DNA of 32,156 nt from Phycisphaerae bacterium (GCA_012729395.1 JAAYDF010000118.1:1-32156), one strand, 5' to 3'. Counted from the first letter of the stretch, positions 15,421-23,680 are shown. Notes: a model not told the origin generated them from the sequence alone. A program made the numbers and translations.

Positions 15421-15541
15421 CCATAGAGCGATTCACGCCCCATCGTAGCGGTCGCCCCCCGACTTCGGCGAGCTCAGCCGAGCCGCGGCGACCGGCGTGT
15501 CTATGGGGAATCCAGCGGCCTCTGGGAACGAGGGCCGCTAC
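15421..15541. repeat. Nested inverted repeats in a gene-free stretch
   Basis: The right arm at 15487-15506 is one unbroken run of three elements: GGCGACC, GGCGTG and TCTATGG. Their complements appear on the left as CCATAGA (15421-15427), CACGCC (15434-15439) and GGTCGCC (15450-15456), separated by bulges of 6 and 10 bases. The apex contains another stem, TCGGC/GCCGA. Directly after it AGCGGCC (15514-15520) pairs with GGCCGCT (15533-15539), and GTAGCGG at 15445-15451 is the complement of CCGCTAC at 15535-15541. No ORF crosses it. The rest of 15398-15963 shows nothing further except a weak promoter candidate. Confidence 0.6.
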
Positions 15542-15774
15542 ACAAATCCGCAAGATGCTCTCACCCCTCGCTCTGCCCACAGATCAGGCCAACATCCGCC
15601 TCCGACATCACTCCGCTTAACCAAGAGACAGATATTCGCGTGCATCATCTGCTCAGGAACAGGCCTCATCCGCGCGGCACTCCTGACAGCAGTGGCACAC
15701 GACGGCGCGTGCCAGCCCCGCCAGCCATCACGGTTCCGTGGATGCACCCCGGATATTCGCAACCCACCGGCCGA

Positions 15775-15806
15775 TTGTTTCCATCCAATCAGCCCTCAGG
15801 TAGAAT
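15775..15806 (+). promoter_or_regulatory. Weak promoter candidate upstream of the ROK kinase
   Basis: TTGTTT at 15775-15780 and TAGAAT at 15801-15806 are 20 bases apart. Each hexamer is plausible but the spacing is longer than the usual 16-18 bases. It is the best match seen upstream of the ROK-ppx-ppk1 series, and the leader would be about 150 bases. Confidence 0.28.
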
Positions 15807-15963
15807 GCGCAAGGTGTCCGAGTCAAAGTCAGGCGTCAAAGGGATGCGAGAAGCTTGGTGCCCCATGCGTGCTGACCATCATCAGCAGTGAGTCGCGCCA
15901 CAGATACGCGAAGCGGCACATGGCCCAGTCTCCATTCCCCAGCCCCCTCGACCGCATAGGGGT

Positions 15964-16983
15964 ATGGCAGACACAAATATGCCCAAAGCCAAAGACAACC
16001 GCTACTGGGTCGGGTTTGATCTCGGCGGAACCAAAATGCTGGCCACCTTGTTCGACCCGGCATTCCGCCCGGTGGCCGGCAAACGCCGACGCACCAAAGG
16101 CCAGGAAGGAGTCAAGGCCGGCGTCGCACGCGTCATCGAAACCATCCACGACGTGCTCAGCGAGGCACAAGTCGAGCCAAGCCAACTCGGCGGCGTCGGC
16201 ATGGGCTGCCCCGGCCCGCTCGACCTCGATCGCGGTATCCTGCTCGACACGCCCAATCTCGGCTGGAAGAACGTGCCCATCAAAGCAACGATCGAGAAGG
16301 AGTTCGGCTGCCCGGCCTTCATCACCAACGACGTCGACGCCGGCGTCTACGGCGAGTATCGCTTCGGAGCGGGCCAGTCCGCACGATGCGTGCTCGGCGT
16401 CTTCCCAGGTACCGGCATCGGCGGCGGCTGCGTCTACGAAGGAAAGATCCTCCGCGGCCGCACCGGATCGTGCATGGAAATCGGGCATGTAGAGGTCGTG
16501 CCCAACGGCCAGCTCTGCGGCTGCGGACGACGAGGCTGTCTCGAAGCCGAGGCCAGCCGACTGGCGATCTCTGCCGCCGCCGCAACCGCCGTCGCACGCG
16601 GCGAAGCCCCCCACCTGCAAACCATCGCCGGCACCGAAATCGCGAAAATCCGCAGCAGCACCCTCGCCAAGGCTATCGCCGAGGGCGACGTGGTCATCGA
16701 AAAAATCGTCCGGCGGGCAGCCCGCCAAATCGGAACCGCCATCGCCGGCACCATCAACCTGCTCTCCCCCGACGTCGTCATCCTCGGCGGCGGCTTGGTC
16801 GAAGCCATGCCCAACCTCTTCCTCAAGGTCGTCCGCATGACCGCCCGCAAGCGGGTACTACCCTCTTTCTCCCGCTCATTCAAAGTGGCCCTCGCCAAAC
16901 TCGGAGACGACGCCGTCGCCATGGGCGCCGCCGCCTGGGCCGCACAGATCGTCACCAGTGAACGCCGACCGGGGACGCAATAA
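15964..16983 (+). CDS. ROK family sugar kinase (glucokinase-like)
   Basis: This 339-residue protein is a cytoplasmic ROK kinase that would phosphorylate glucose or a related hexose with ATP. The phosphate-binding DLGGTK is at 19-24, GCPGPLD lies in the first domain, FPGTGIGGG is the second phosphate loop, and GHVEV (His175) with CGCGRRGCLE (Cys185, Cys187, Cys192) forms the ROK zinc site and signature. Length is normal. The start is uncertain: the ATG at 15964 has no properly spaced ribosome binding site and a second ATG at 15979 is possible. The next gene starts 3 bases after the stop, so kinase and exopolyphosphatase are very likely one operon. ROK repressors carry an N-terminal helix-turn-helix, which is absent here, so this is an enzyme. 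Confidence 0.92.
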   Translation: MADTNMPKAKDNRYWVGFDLGGTKMLATLFDPAFRPVAGKRRRTKGQEGVKAGVARVIETIHDVLSEAQVEPSQLGGVGMGCPGPLDLDRGILLDTPNLGWKNVPIKATIEKEFGCPAFITNDVDAGVYGEYRFGAGQSARCVLGVFPGTGIGGGCVYEGKILRGRTGSCMEIGHVEVVPNGQLCGCGRRGCLEAEASRLAISAAAATAVARGEAPHLQTIAGTEIAKIRSSTLAKAIAEGDVVIEKIVRRAARQIGTAIAGTINLLSPDVVILGGGLVEAMPNLFLKVVRMTARKRVLPSFSRSFKVALAKLGDDAVAMGAAAWAAQIVTSERRPGTQ

Positions 16984-16986
16984 ACC

Positions 16987-18582
16987 ATGAAGGCCGAGCC
17001 ACGCGACACGTCAACCACCAGCTCAAGCCCCGAGCGAAAGCCCGAGGCCACCCCCACCGCCGTCATCGACATCGGAACCAACGCCATCCGCATGGCCGTC
17101 GCCGAGATCGACGACACCGGCAACGTCCGCGTACTCGATAACCTCGCCCAGGCCGTCGACCTCGGACGAGATACCTTCACCCGTGGCATCATCCGCAAGT
17201 CAACCATCGAAGAATGCGCCCGAATCCTCCGCAGCTACCGCCAGTTCCTGCAGGAATACCAGATCACCCGCGAAGACCGCATCCGCGTCGTCGCAACCAG
17301 CGCCGTCCGCGAGGCGGAGAACAGCTTGGCCTTCGTGGACCGCATCTTCATCGCCACCGGCCTGCAGGTCGAGCCCCTCGACGAGGCCGAGGTCAACCGC
17401 GTAACCTACCTGTCCGTGCAGCCCCTCCTGGCGACCGAACCGAGGCTGACCGACGCCCGTACCATGGTCTGCGAGGTCGGCGGCGGAAGTACCGAACTGC
17501 TGGTCGTGCAAAAAGAAAACGTGCTCTTCTCCAAAACCTACCGCCTTGGCTCCATCCGCCTGCGAGAAACACTCAACGCCTACCGGGCACCAACCGTCAA
17601 ACTCCGCCATCTCATGGAAAGCCAGATCACCCTCACCATCGAGGAGATCATCGAGCACGTCTCACGCGACGGACCCATCGAGATCCTCGCCTTGGGCGGC
17701 GACGCCCGCTTCGCCGCTTCCGAGCTGGTACCCAACTGGACCCCCGGACAACTGGCCCGCGTCCCCGTCGAAGCACTCAGCCGACTCGCCGACCAGGTCC
17801 TCAGCATGACCACCGGCAAACTCGTCCAGCGATACCACCTCACGCCCTCCGACGCCGAGACCCTCGGGCCCGCACTCCTCGCCATGGTCGAACTGACAAA
17901 AGCGTTCACAACCCAGCACCTCTGGGTCGCCAACGTCAACATGCGCGACGGGCTGCTCATGCAGATGGCCGCCAAAGGACAACGCGCCGAGCACTTCGAC
18001 AACCAGATCATCCGGTCCGCCATGGACCTGGCCCGTAAGTTCGATTGCGACGAAGCCCACGCACGCCATGTGGCCGAACTGTCCCGCACCCTGTTTCGTG
18101 CACTGCAAAACGAACACCATCTCGAGCCACGACACGAGCTGTTCCTCTACCTCGCCGCCCTGCTGCACGAGTCGGGGATGTACATCAGCAATGCCAGCCA
18201 TCACAAGCACTCCATGTACCTCATCGCCAATAGTGAAATTTTCGGCCTGCGGAAGGAGGACCTGCGACTCATGGCTCTGGTGGCCCGGTACTACCGCCGG
18301 GCGGCCCCCAAACCCAACCATCCGGGCTACGCCACCCTCGACCGAAAACAACGCGTCGCCGTCACCAAAATGGCCGCCCTCCTGAGAATCGCCGACGCCC
18401 TCGATTGCTCCCGAAGCCAACGCGTCGGAGAAATCGAGTGCCTCCGCGAACACGGCAGACTGGTCATCCTCGTCCCCGGTGTCGACGACCTGTCTCTCGA
18501 GCAGATCGCCGTCAGTCAGAAAGGAACCCTATTCGAGGATACCTTCGGTATGCCCGTCCTCCTGCGAACCACAGGACGCTAG
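16987..18582 (+). CDS. ppx: Exopolyphosphatase (Ppx/GppA family) with C-terminal HD domain
   Basis: This 531-residue protein would degrade inorganic polyphosphate from its ends, and may also act on pppGpp. The actin-like ATPase fold begins with AVIDIGTNAIRMAV near residue 25, where the family usually has DxGSNS; here Thr-Asn replaces Ser-Asn. ATSAVREAEN and the phosphate loop EVGGGSTEL (about 162-170) are present. A C-terminal HD-type helical domain includes His358 and LLHESG near 393-398. Length is that of the long Ppx form. The start lies 3 bases after the ROK kinase stop. ppk1 follows 101 bases downstream, so synthesis and breakdown of polyphosphate are encoded together. The stop codon TAG overlaps the first copy of a repeat, which may have cut or extended the C terminus. 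Confidence 0.9.
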   Translation: MKAEPRDTSTTSSSPERKPEATPTAVIDIGTNAIRMAVAEIDDTGNVRVLDNLAQAVDLGRDTFTRGIIRKSTIEECARILRSYRQFLQEYQITREDRIRVVATSAVREAENSLAFVDRIFIATGLQVEPLDEAEVNRVTYLSVQPLLATEPRLTDARTMVCEVGGGSTELLVVQKENVLFSKTYRLGSIRLRETLNAYRAPTVKLRHLMESQITLTIEEIIEHVSRDGPIEILALGGDARFAASELVPNWTPGQLARVPVEALSRLADQVLSMTTGKLVQRYHLTPSDAETLGPALLAMVELTKAFTTQHLWVANVNMRDGLLMQMAAKGQRAEHFDNQIIRSAMDLARKFDCDEAHARHVAELSRTLFRALQNEHHLEPRHELFLYLAALLHESGMYISNASHHKHSMYLIANSEIFGLRKEDLRLMALVARYYRRAAPKPNHPGYATLDRKQRVAVTKMAALLRIADALDCSRSQRVGEIECLREHGRLVILVPGVDDLSLEQIAVSQKGTLFEDTFGMPVLLRTTGR

Positions 18583-18669
18583 AAAAATGGTGTCAGGATG
18601 ATTTTCTACAGAAAATGGTGTCAGGATGATTTTTCAACGCCTAGAAAATCATCCTGACACCATTTTTCT
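18581..18669. repeat. REP-like triple repeat between ppx and ppk1
   Basis: Copy 1 (18581-18607) and copy 3 (18643-18669) are a perfect 27-base inverted repeat, and copy 2 (18610-18635) is a near-identical direct copy of copy 1. The shared core is GGTGTCAGGATGATTTT. Copy 1 begins with the last two bases of the ppx stop codon and copy 3 ends 14 bases before the ppk1 start, so the element fills the whole intergenic space. It resembles the BIME arrangement of REP elements. A strong RNA hairpin here could protect or end the ppx message; both are inference. Confidence 0.8.
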
Positions 18670-18683
18670 GCGGGTACAGTGAG

Positions 18684-20813
18684 ATGCATGACCTGAAAAC
18701 CGACGAAATATCCCGTTACATCAACCGCGAGCTGAGCTGGCTGGAGTTCAACCATCGGGTGCTCGAGCAGGCACAGGACCCCGATGTTCCACTGCTCGAA
18801 CGACTCAAGTTCCTGGCCATCACCAGCTCAAACCTTGACGAGTTCTTCATGGTCCGGGTGGGCGGGCTGAAAATGCTCGCCGACAGCGGCAGTAGCAAAC
18901 GCGATCCCAACGGCCTCTCCGCCATCGAACAACTTCAAGCCATCCATGCCCGATTCACCCAAATGCTCGCCGACCAATACGCCTGCTACATGCAGGCACT
19001 CGAACCCGCTCTGGCCGCAGCCGGAGTGCGGCGTCGCCGACCTGGCGAACTCACCGAACGCCAAACCCAGGTCATCGAGCAGGTCTTCGACAACGAGATC
19101 CACGCCATCCTCACCCCCATGGCCGTCACCTGCCCCGCCGACTTCCCCCTGCTCCCCGGCCGAGCGCTCAACCTCTGCGTACGCCTCGATCCCGCCCCCG
19201 CCGAACCCGACCGCCCCCGCTTCGCGGTCATCCCCATCGGCCGGACCGTTTCCCGGTTCATCACCCTGCCCTCCGACGGCGGCTACGATTACATGCTCCT
19301 CGAAGACGTCATCAGCGTGTTCATCCAACGGTTCTTCCCCGGTGAACGCATCCAAGAGTGCACCCCCTTCCGCATCACCCGCAACGCCGACATGAGCGTA
19401 CGCGAAGACCTCGCCTTTGATCTGCTCGAGGAAATGGAACAGGTGCTCGACGCCAGACGACACAGCGCCTGCGTCCGGCTCGAACTCGCCGATACCGCAA
19501 GCGATCATACCCGATCCTTCCTGCAGGAAGTTCTCGATGTGGACGGCATGAGACTCTGCCGCGTGCCAGGCCCCCTTGACCTGTCCGCATTCATGCGCCT
19601 GACCGATCTCAAAGGATTCGGCTCCCTGCGCTACGAGGACTGGCCAGCCCAACCGTCGCCCGAAATCAACACCAAGGCCAGCATGTTCGAGGCCATCGCC
19701 CAGCAGGACCTCCTGCTCTGCCACCCGTTCGAGAGCTTCGATCCGGTGGTCCGACTCATCGACGAAGCCGCCGAAGACCCCGACGTCCTCGCCATCAAAC
19801 AGATCCTCTACCGAACCAGCCGCAACAGCCCCATCGTCGCAGCCCTCAAACGAGCCGCCCAACGAGGCAAACACGTGACCGCCCTCGTCGAACTCAAGGC
19901 ACGCTTCGACGAGGCCCGCAACATCGAGTGGGCCCGCAACCTCGAACAAGCCGACGTTCAGGTCATCTACGGCGTCAAAGGCCTCAAAACCCACGCCAAA
20001 CTCTGCCTCATCGTCCGCCGCGAGCCGCATGGCATCCAACGATACGTACACTTCGGCACCGGCAACTACAACGAAATCACCGCCCGGCAATACACCGACG
20101 TCTCCTACATGACCTGCAACGACGAACTCGCCGCCGACGCCAACAGCTTCCTCTGCGCGATCACCGGCTACTCACAACCCCAACGCTTCCGCAGAATCGA
20201 GGCCGCCCCCATCGGCTTACGCGAGACCCTGCTCGAAATGATCCAGCTCGAAATCGCCTGCAAACGACAGGGCCAGAAAGCCCACATCATGGCCAAAATG
20301 AACTCGCTCGCCGACCCGCGAATCATCGACGCCCTCTACGAGGCCTCACGGGCCGGAGTCAAAATCCAACTCAACATCCGCGGAACATGCTGCCTTCGGC
20401 CCGGAATCCCCCGACTCAGCAAAAACATCTCCGTCGTCAGCATCGTCGACCGCTACCTCGAACACAGTCGGATCTTCTACTTCTGCCAGGGCGGCGACGA
20501 ACGCGTGTTCATCTCCAGCGCCGACTGGATGCCGCGAAACCTCGACCGCCGCGTCGAACTGCTCGTCCCCGTCGACGACCCAGCCTGCCGCGATCGACTC
20601 ATCGCCATCCTCCAGGTATGCCTGCGAGATAACGTCAACGGCTGGCGCCTCGGCCCCGACGGCACCTACGAACGACTCCGCCCCGAGCAGGACAAGCCCG
20701 CGATACACTCGCAGGAGATCCTCTATCACGCGGCAATGGAAGTCGCGGCCCAGGGCCAACAGTCCCCCCGAACCATGTTCGAGCCGCACCGAGCGCCCGA
20801 GGCCGAAACGTAA
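18684..20813 (+). CDS. ppk1: Polyphosphate kinase 1
   Basis: This 709-residue enzyme makes inorganic polyphosphate from ATP reversibly, as an oligomer at the membrane face. The N domain starts with YINRELSWLEFNHRVLEQA, a hallmark of the family, and continues with ITSSNLDEFFMVRVGG. LKTHAK contains His437, the expected phospho-accepting histidine, preceded by ELKARFDEARNIEWA. YVHFGTGNYNE and the second conserved histidine, His594 in YLEHSRIFYF, follow. Length fits PPK1. The ATG at 18684 has no strong ribosome binding site and lies 14 bases after a perfect inverted repeat that separates it from ppx. A PPK2-type gene in this window is only a remnant, so PPK1 is the working kinase encoded here. 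Confidence 0.96.
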   Translation: MHDLKTDEISRYINRELSWLEFNHRVLEQAQDPDVPLLERLKFLAITSSNLDEFFMVRVGGLKMLADSGSSKRDPNGLSAIEQLQAIHARFTQMLADQYACYMQALEPALAAAGVRRRRPGELTERQTQVIEQVFDNEIHAILTPMAVTCPADFPLLPGRALNLCVRLDPAPAEPDRPRFAVIPIGRTVSRFITLPSDGGYDYMLLEDVISVFIQRFFPGERIQECTPFRITRNADMSVREDLAFDLLEEMEQVLDARRHSACVRLELADTASDHTRSFLQEVLDVDGMRLCRVPGPLDLSAFMRLTDLKGFGSLRYEDWPAQPSPEINTKASMFEAIAQQDLLLCHPFESFDPVVRLIDEAAEDPDVLAIKQILYRTSRNSPIVAALKRAAQRGKHVTALVELKARFDEARNIEWARNLEQADVQVIYGVKGLKTHAKLCLIVRREPHGIQRYVHFGTGNYNEITARQYTDVSYMTCNDELAADANSFLCAITGYSQPQRFRRIEAAPIGLRETLLEMIQLEIACKRQGQKAHIMAKMNSLADPRIIDALYEASRAGVKIQLNIRGTCCLRPGIPRLSKNISVVSIVDRYLEHSRIFYFCQGGDERVFISSADWMPRNLDRRVELLVPVDDPACRDRLIAILQVCLRDNVNGWRLGPDGTYERLRPEQDKPAIHSQEILYHAAMEVAAQGQQSPRTMFEPHRAPEAET

Positions 20814-20850
20814 CGCGTGTAAAACACATCGCCGCGCGACCCTATCATCC

Positions 20851-21111
20851 TTGTGCCGCCCAACCGTCGCGGCCAACGCCTTGACGAAGGCATACAACCG
20901 GGAGTCGCCGGCCTCCATCCGCGCCGCCCTGCTCGCCGAGCGGGAAATCGCCGCCGAAGAACACACCGACCTCCAAACGCAAATCCCTGCCACCAGAAAG
21001 CGAAAGGACCAAGCGAACTTGTTCGTGGCGGGACCGAGCGAACTTGTTCGTGGCAGGACCGAGCGAACTTGTTCGTGGTGGGACCGAGCGAACTTGTTCG
21101 TGGTGACCTGA
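20851..21111 (+). CDS. Doubtful small ORF ending in a tandem repeat
   Basis: A TTG-initiated frame of 86 codons runs from 20851. Its first 50 codons have the high third-position G+C seen in neighbouring genes and predict a charged helix (SIRAALLAEREIAAEEHT), which hints at real coding. The last third is simply the translation of the 25-base tandem repeat (ANLFVAG, SELVRG). There is no ATG, no clear ribosome binding site and no recognisable domain. It may be a decayed gene whose 3' end was overwritten by the repeat, or chance. The 309 bases between ppk1 and the tlyA-like gene hold nothing else. Confidence 0.25.
   Translation: MCRPTVAANALTKAYNRESPASIRAALLAEREIAAEEHTDLQTQIPATRKRKDQANLFVAGPSELVRGRTERTCSWWDRANLFVVT
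21007..21103. repeat. Tandem repeat of 25 bases, four copies
   Basis: The unit begins GCGAACTTGTTCGTGG and ends in a GGACCGA spacer. Copies start at 21013, 21038, 21063 and 21088, exactly 25 bases apart, and a partial spacer precedes the first. Each unit contains the stem CGAAC/GTTCG with a 2-base loop, so the array could form a row of small hairpins. Differences between copies are limited to two positions next to GGACC, consistent with recent expansion. Because 25 is not a multiple of three, the repeat reads in three different frames. Confidence 0.9.
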
Positions 21112-21122
21112 AACCCCGATCA

Positions 21123-21752
21123 TCATAAGGTCGCGGGCGACAGCAAAGCCAAGTACTCCACATTCCCCTTGCGACCGCGTATCGGACTCTGAATCGTCCG
21201 CACAACCGACAGGCCCAACCCACGAATGCGAGCACACGCCCCCTCAAATGCCAACCGGGCTTCCTCGGGATCCAGCACCCCGCCCTGCTGCCTCCCGGAT
21301 ATGTGTGCCCGCCGGCCCGCCTGGGCCTCATAGTGCGGCTTGATCAGCGCGACAATCCACCGGCCCGACGACCGGCCCCCATCGCCCGCCCCCGCCCCAC
21401 TCCCACGCAGCATCCGCACCGCCGCCGGCAGTATGTACTCCTGCGGCGTCCAGCCCACATCAATCGTCACCAAGTCCACCGGCTCAGGCAGCACCGCGTG
21501 CAGAGCATTCGTCCGCTCCCGAACAACCACCCGCGGATCGCGCCGCAACCGATAGGCCAGCACCCCATAACCCGTATCCAAGGCGTAAACCCGCTCAGCC
21601 CCATGCCGCAGCAGGCAATCGACGAACCCACCCACGTTGCTGCCCAGATCCGCACACACCCACCCCGCCGGCGACACACCAAAAGCCTCCAAAGCCGCCG
21701 CCAGCTTCAGTCCGCCCCGGCTCACATACGCGTGGTCGTCGCTACCCGGCAT
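21123..21752 (-). CDS. TlyA/FtsJ-like rRNA methyltransferase without an S4 domain
   Basis: This 209-residue protein matches the methyltransferase half of TlyA, which methylates ribosomal RNA at ribose 2'-O using S-adenosylmethionine. YVSRGGLKLAAAL lies near residue 9; it normally follows a 60-residue S4 RNA-binding domain, which is missing here. The SAM site is ADLGSNVGGF. A K-D-K-E tetrad can be proposed from SRGGLK, TIDVGW, LIKPHYE and NVEYL. DVGWTPQ differs from the usual DVSFIS, so this is a divergent subgroup. I chose the ATG at 21752; the frame also opens at 21788, still too short for an S4 domain. A terminator separates it from rpsT upstream. Whether it acts on rRNA without S4 is open. 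Confidence 0.75.
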   Translation of the reverse strand: MPGSDDHAYVSRGGLKLAAALEAFGVSPAGWVCADLGSNVGGFVDCLLRHGAERVYALDTGYGVLAYRLRRDPRVVVRERTNALHAVLPEPVDLVTIDVGWTPQEYILPAAVRMLRGSGAGAGDGGRSSGRWIVALIKPHYEAQAGRRAHISGRQQGGVLDPEEARLAFEGACARIRGLGLSVVRTIQSPIRGRKGNVEYLALLSPATL

Positions 21753-21786
21753 CAACCGTGACCCATCTCCGCGCACACCGCGCACC

Positions 21787-21821
21787 AAAACGCGGCGGGC
21801 GATCCTCGATCACCCGCCGCG
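21787..21821 (-). terminator. Rho-independent terminator of rpsT
   Basis: CGCGGCGGG (21791-21799) and GATC (21801-21804) pair with GATC (21808-21811) and CCCGCCGCG (21813-21821), giving a 13-pair stem with one mismatch and a 3-base loop. On the minus strand it is followed directly by TTTT at 21790-21787. It lies 88 bases past the rpsT stop and before the tlyA-like start, so it would end the TPR-rpsT transcript. Confidence 0.72.
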
Positions 21822-21908
21822 AATCAAATCCACTCTATCACAAAGCCCCTGGCCGGATCTCCACACGCCGGCACGACTCACCGCACCGCCGGCACGCAAA
21901 AAACCCGA

Positions 21909-22184
21909 TCAGCTCGAGCTCTTCGCCGCCGCGTTGAGCCGCTTCTGCAACCGCGACTTCCGCCGGCTGGCCGTGTTCTTGTGAATCGTCCCCTTGGCCG
22001 CCACCTGGTCGATCTCCTTGATGGCCGCCCGCAGAGCCTCCGACGCCTTGGCCGAGTCACCCGACTTCAGCGTCTCATCAAACGTCCGGACCACAAGCCG
22101 GATGTCCTTCTTGCGAGCACGGTTGACCGCCCGATGCTTTGCGTTCTGACGAATCCGCTTCTTCGCGGATAACGAGTGAGCCAC
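21909..22184 (-). CDS. rpsT: 30S ribosomal protein S20
   Basis: This 91-residue basic protein is ribosomal protein S20, which binds 16S rRNA early in assembly of the small subunit. The N terminus MAHSLSAKKRIRQNAKHRA and the later GTIHKNTASRRKSRL are the family hallmarks, and the length is normal. It starts with GTG at 22184, preceded by AGAGGAG with 6 bases of spacing. It follows a TPR protein gene by 47 bases on the same strand and is closed by a terminator. In other bacteria S20 controls its own translation; nothing specific for that is seen here beyond the non-ATG start. Confidence 0.97.
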   Translation of the reverse strand: MAHSLSAKKRIRQNAKHRAVNRARKKDIRLVVRTFDETLKSGDSAKASEALRAAIKEIDQVAAKGTIHKNTASRRKSRLQKRLNAAAKSSS

Positions 22185-22231
22185 GGATTTCTCCTCTAAA
22201 CAAACCGCCCTGCCGGGCCGGGTTCCTCTAG

Positions 22232-23680
22232 CTATCCCCCGGCCTTGAGGGCGTCAAGCCGTTTTCTGACCTCGCCGTTCCGGTAGTTGTAGTCCCATTG
22301 TATGAGCTGCCCGTAGGTTTTCAAGGCGTCGTCCACCCGACCGTCGGCCTCGAACGCCCGACCCAGCCGGTAGTGCATCTCCTTGCCCAGCTCGTCGTCC
22401 GGGCTTTCGTACGACCGGATCGCCTCCTGCAGCGTCTCGATCGCCTGCGAATGGTAACCCTTCTCAAAAAAACACCGGCCAACATACAAGTTGCAGTGCA
22501 CCCGAGCCTTGGGATCGCTCCGGGCTTCCTGCAAAATCGGAATCGCGTCGTCGTACTTGCCCGCCTGGAACAACCGCAAACCGTACTGAAAACGCATCCG
22601 CAAGTCGGTCGGGTATTGCTTGCATCGCTCCTTGAAAATATTCAGCTCAAATCGCAGCAGGTCGATCTTGCACTTGCGGAACGCCTCGGCGTCACGACTC
22701 GTCTCTGCCTTCTCCCGCTTCCTCTTGAGCTGGCGAACGCGAATGTCGTCCGCCCGCATCTTGAATCGGTACTCCCCCGTCCGCTCGGCGGCCTCAGAAA
22801 GAAGCTCGATGGCCTCGTTCTCGCTCTTGACGTCCTCCTGCCGACACAAAGCGCTCGCCAACTCGTTGATCGCCAACCGGTCCGTCGGGTCCGCCTCATA
22901 CCGCTTCCGCGCCGCCGCCACCAACTCCACCATCCGCTCGTCAGATTGAAACAACCGCTCCTTGTCGTGGAGCTCCTTCTGACCGGCCGTGTCGTGCACC
23001 GAGTCACGGAACGAATCGGCCGTGCTGTACCGGCCTTTCAGGATGGTCAGCTTCCCCGCCACGTCACGCAGCTCCGTCGATATCTGCATGTCGTTCGGCT
23101 TGAGGGCGTGCAGCTTGGACAACGCATCCACCGCCCGCTCGTACGCCTGGATGGCCAGCTCCGGCTTGTCCTGCTCGTTGCGGCCGGCCAGCTCCTCGTA
23201 AACCTTGCGCAACAGCACAAAACGCTCCGGGGTCGTCTTCGGCTCACGCACCGCCACGTCGGCCAGAAGCTCGCCAATCCACATCACCGTCTGGTCAAAC
23301 CCACCCCGGGCCGCATTCTTGAACAACGCCTCCATATAGCCAACGTTGCCCGGATCCTTGGACAGCAACATCTCGGCGTTCAACATCGCCTTCTTGGGAT
23401 CCTTGTCCGTGACCTTGTACTTGTACCCGTCGGTGAAAGACGCCTTCTTCGAGCCCCGGAACAGGGCGGCCGCCCGACACGGCTTGTGCCCCTCGTCCAC
23501 CGCTTCCGGCCAAAAGTTCAACCCGCTGATGTAGCTCTCGATCGCGTAGTCGTAGTTCTTCTTCTCCGCCAGCCCCTGCCCCTTGGCGAACCAACTGCGG
23601 GCTTTGGCGATCTCCACGTCGCTGAAATGGGGTCGGCCGGGTTGACCCTCCCCGCTAGGCTTGTCGGTTTTCTGTGCCAT
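22232..23680 (-). CDS. Tetratricopeptide repeat protein
   Basis: This 482-residue protein has no signal peptide or membrane segment and is almost wholly helical. TPR-like units are seen near residues 25-60 (FAKGQGLAEKKNYDYAIESY), 170-205 and most clearly 370-480, where GLRLFQAGKYDDAIPILQEA, YVGRCFFEKGYHSQAIETL and YRLGRAFEADGRVDDALKTY follow one another. The middle (about 290-345) is very rich in K, R and E and may form a coiled coil. It should act as a cytoplasmic scaffold; partners are unknown. It precedes rpsT by 47 bases and seems to share its transcript from a promoter near 23820. Confidence 0.8.
   Translation of the reverse strand: MAQKTDKPSGEGQPGRPHFSDVEIAKARSWFAKGQGLAEKKNYDYAIESYISGLNFWPEAVDEGHKPCRAAALFRGSKKASFTDGYKYKVTDKDPKKAMLNAEMLLSKDPGNVGYMEALFKNAARGGFDQTVMWIGELLADVAVREPKTTPERFVLLRKVYEELAGRNEQDKPELAIQAYERAVDALSKLHALKPNDMQISTELRDVAGKLTILKGRYSTADSFRDSVHDTAGQKELHDKERLFQSDERMVELVAAARKRYEADPTDRLAINELASALCRQEDVKSENEAIELLSEAAERTGEYRFKMRADDIRVRQLKRKREKAETSRDAEAFRKCKIDLLRFELNIFKERCKQYPTDLRMRFQYGLRLFQAGKYDDAIPILQEARSDPKARVHCNLYVGRCFFEKGYHSQAIETLQEAIRSYESPDDELGKEMHYRLGRAFEADGRVDDALKTYGQLIQWDYNYRNGEVRKRLDALKAGG

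Noticed and set aside
21007-21103. CRISPR array
   Set aside because: The repeats have no unique spacers: the 9 bases between conserved parts are also nearly identical, and there are no cas genes.
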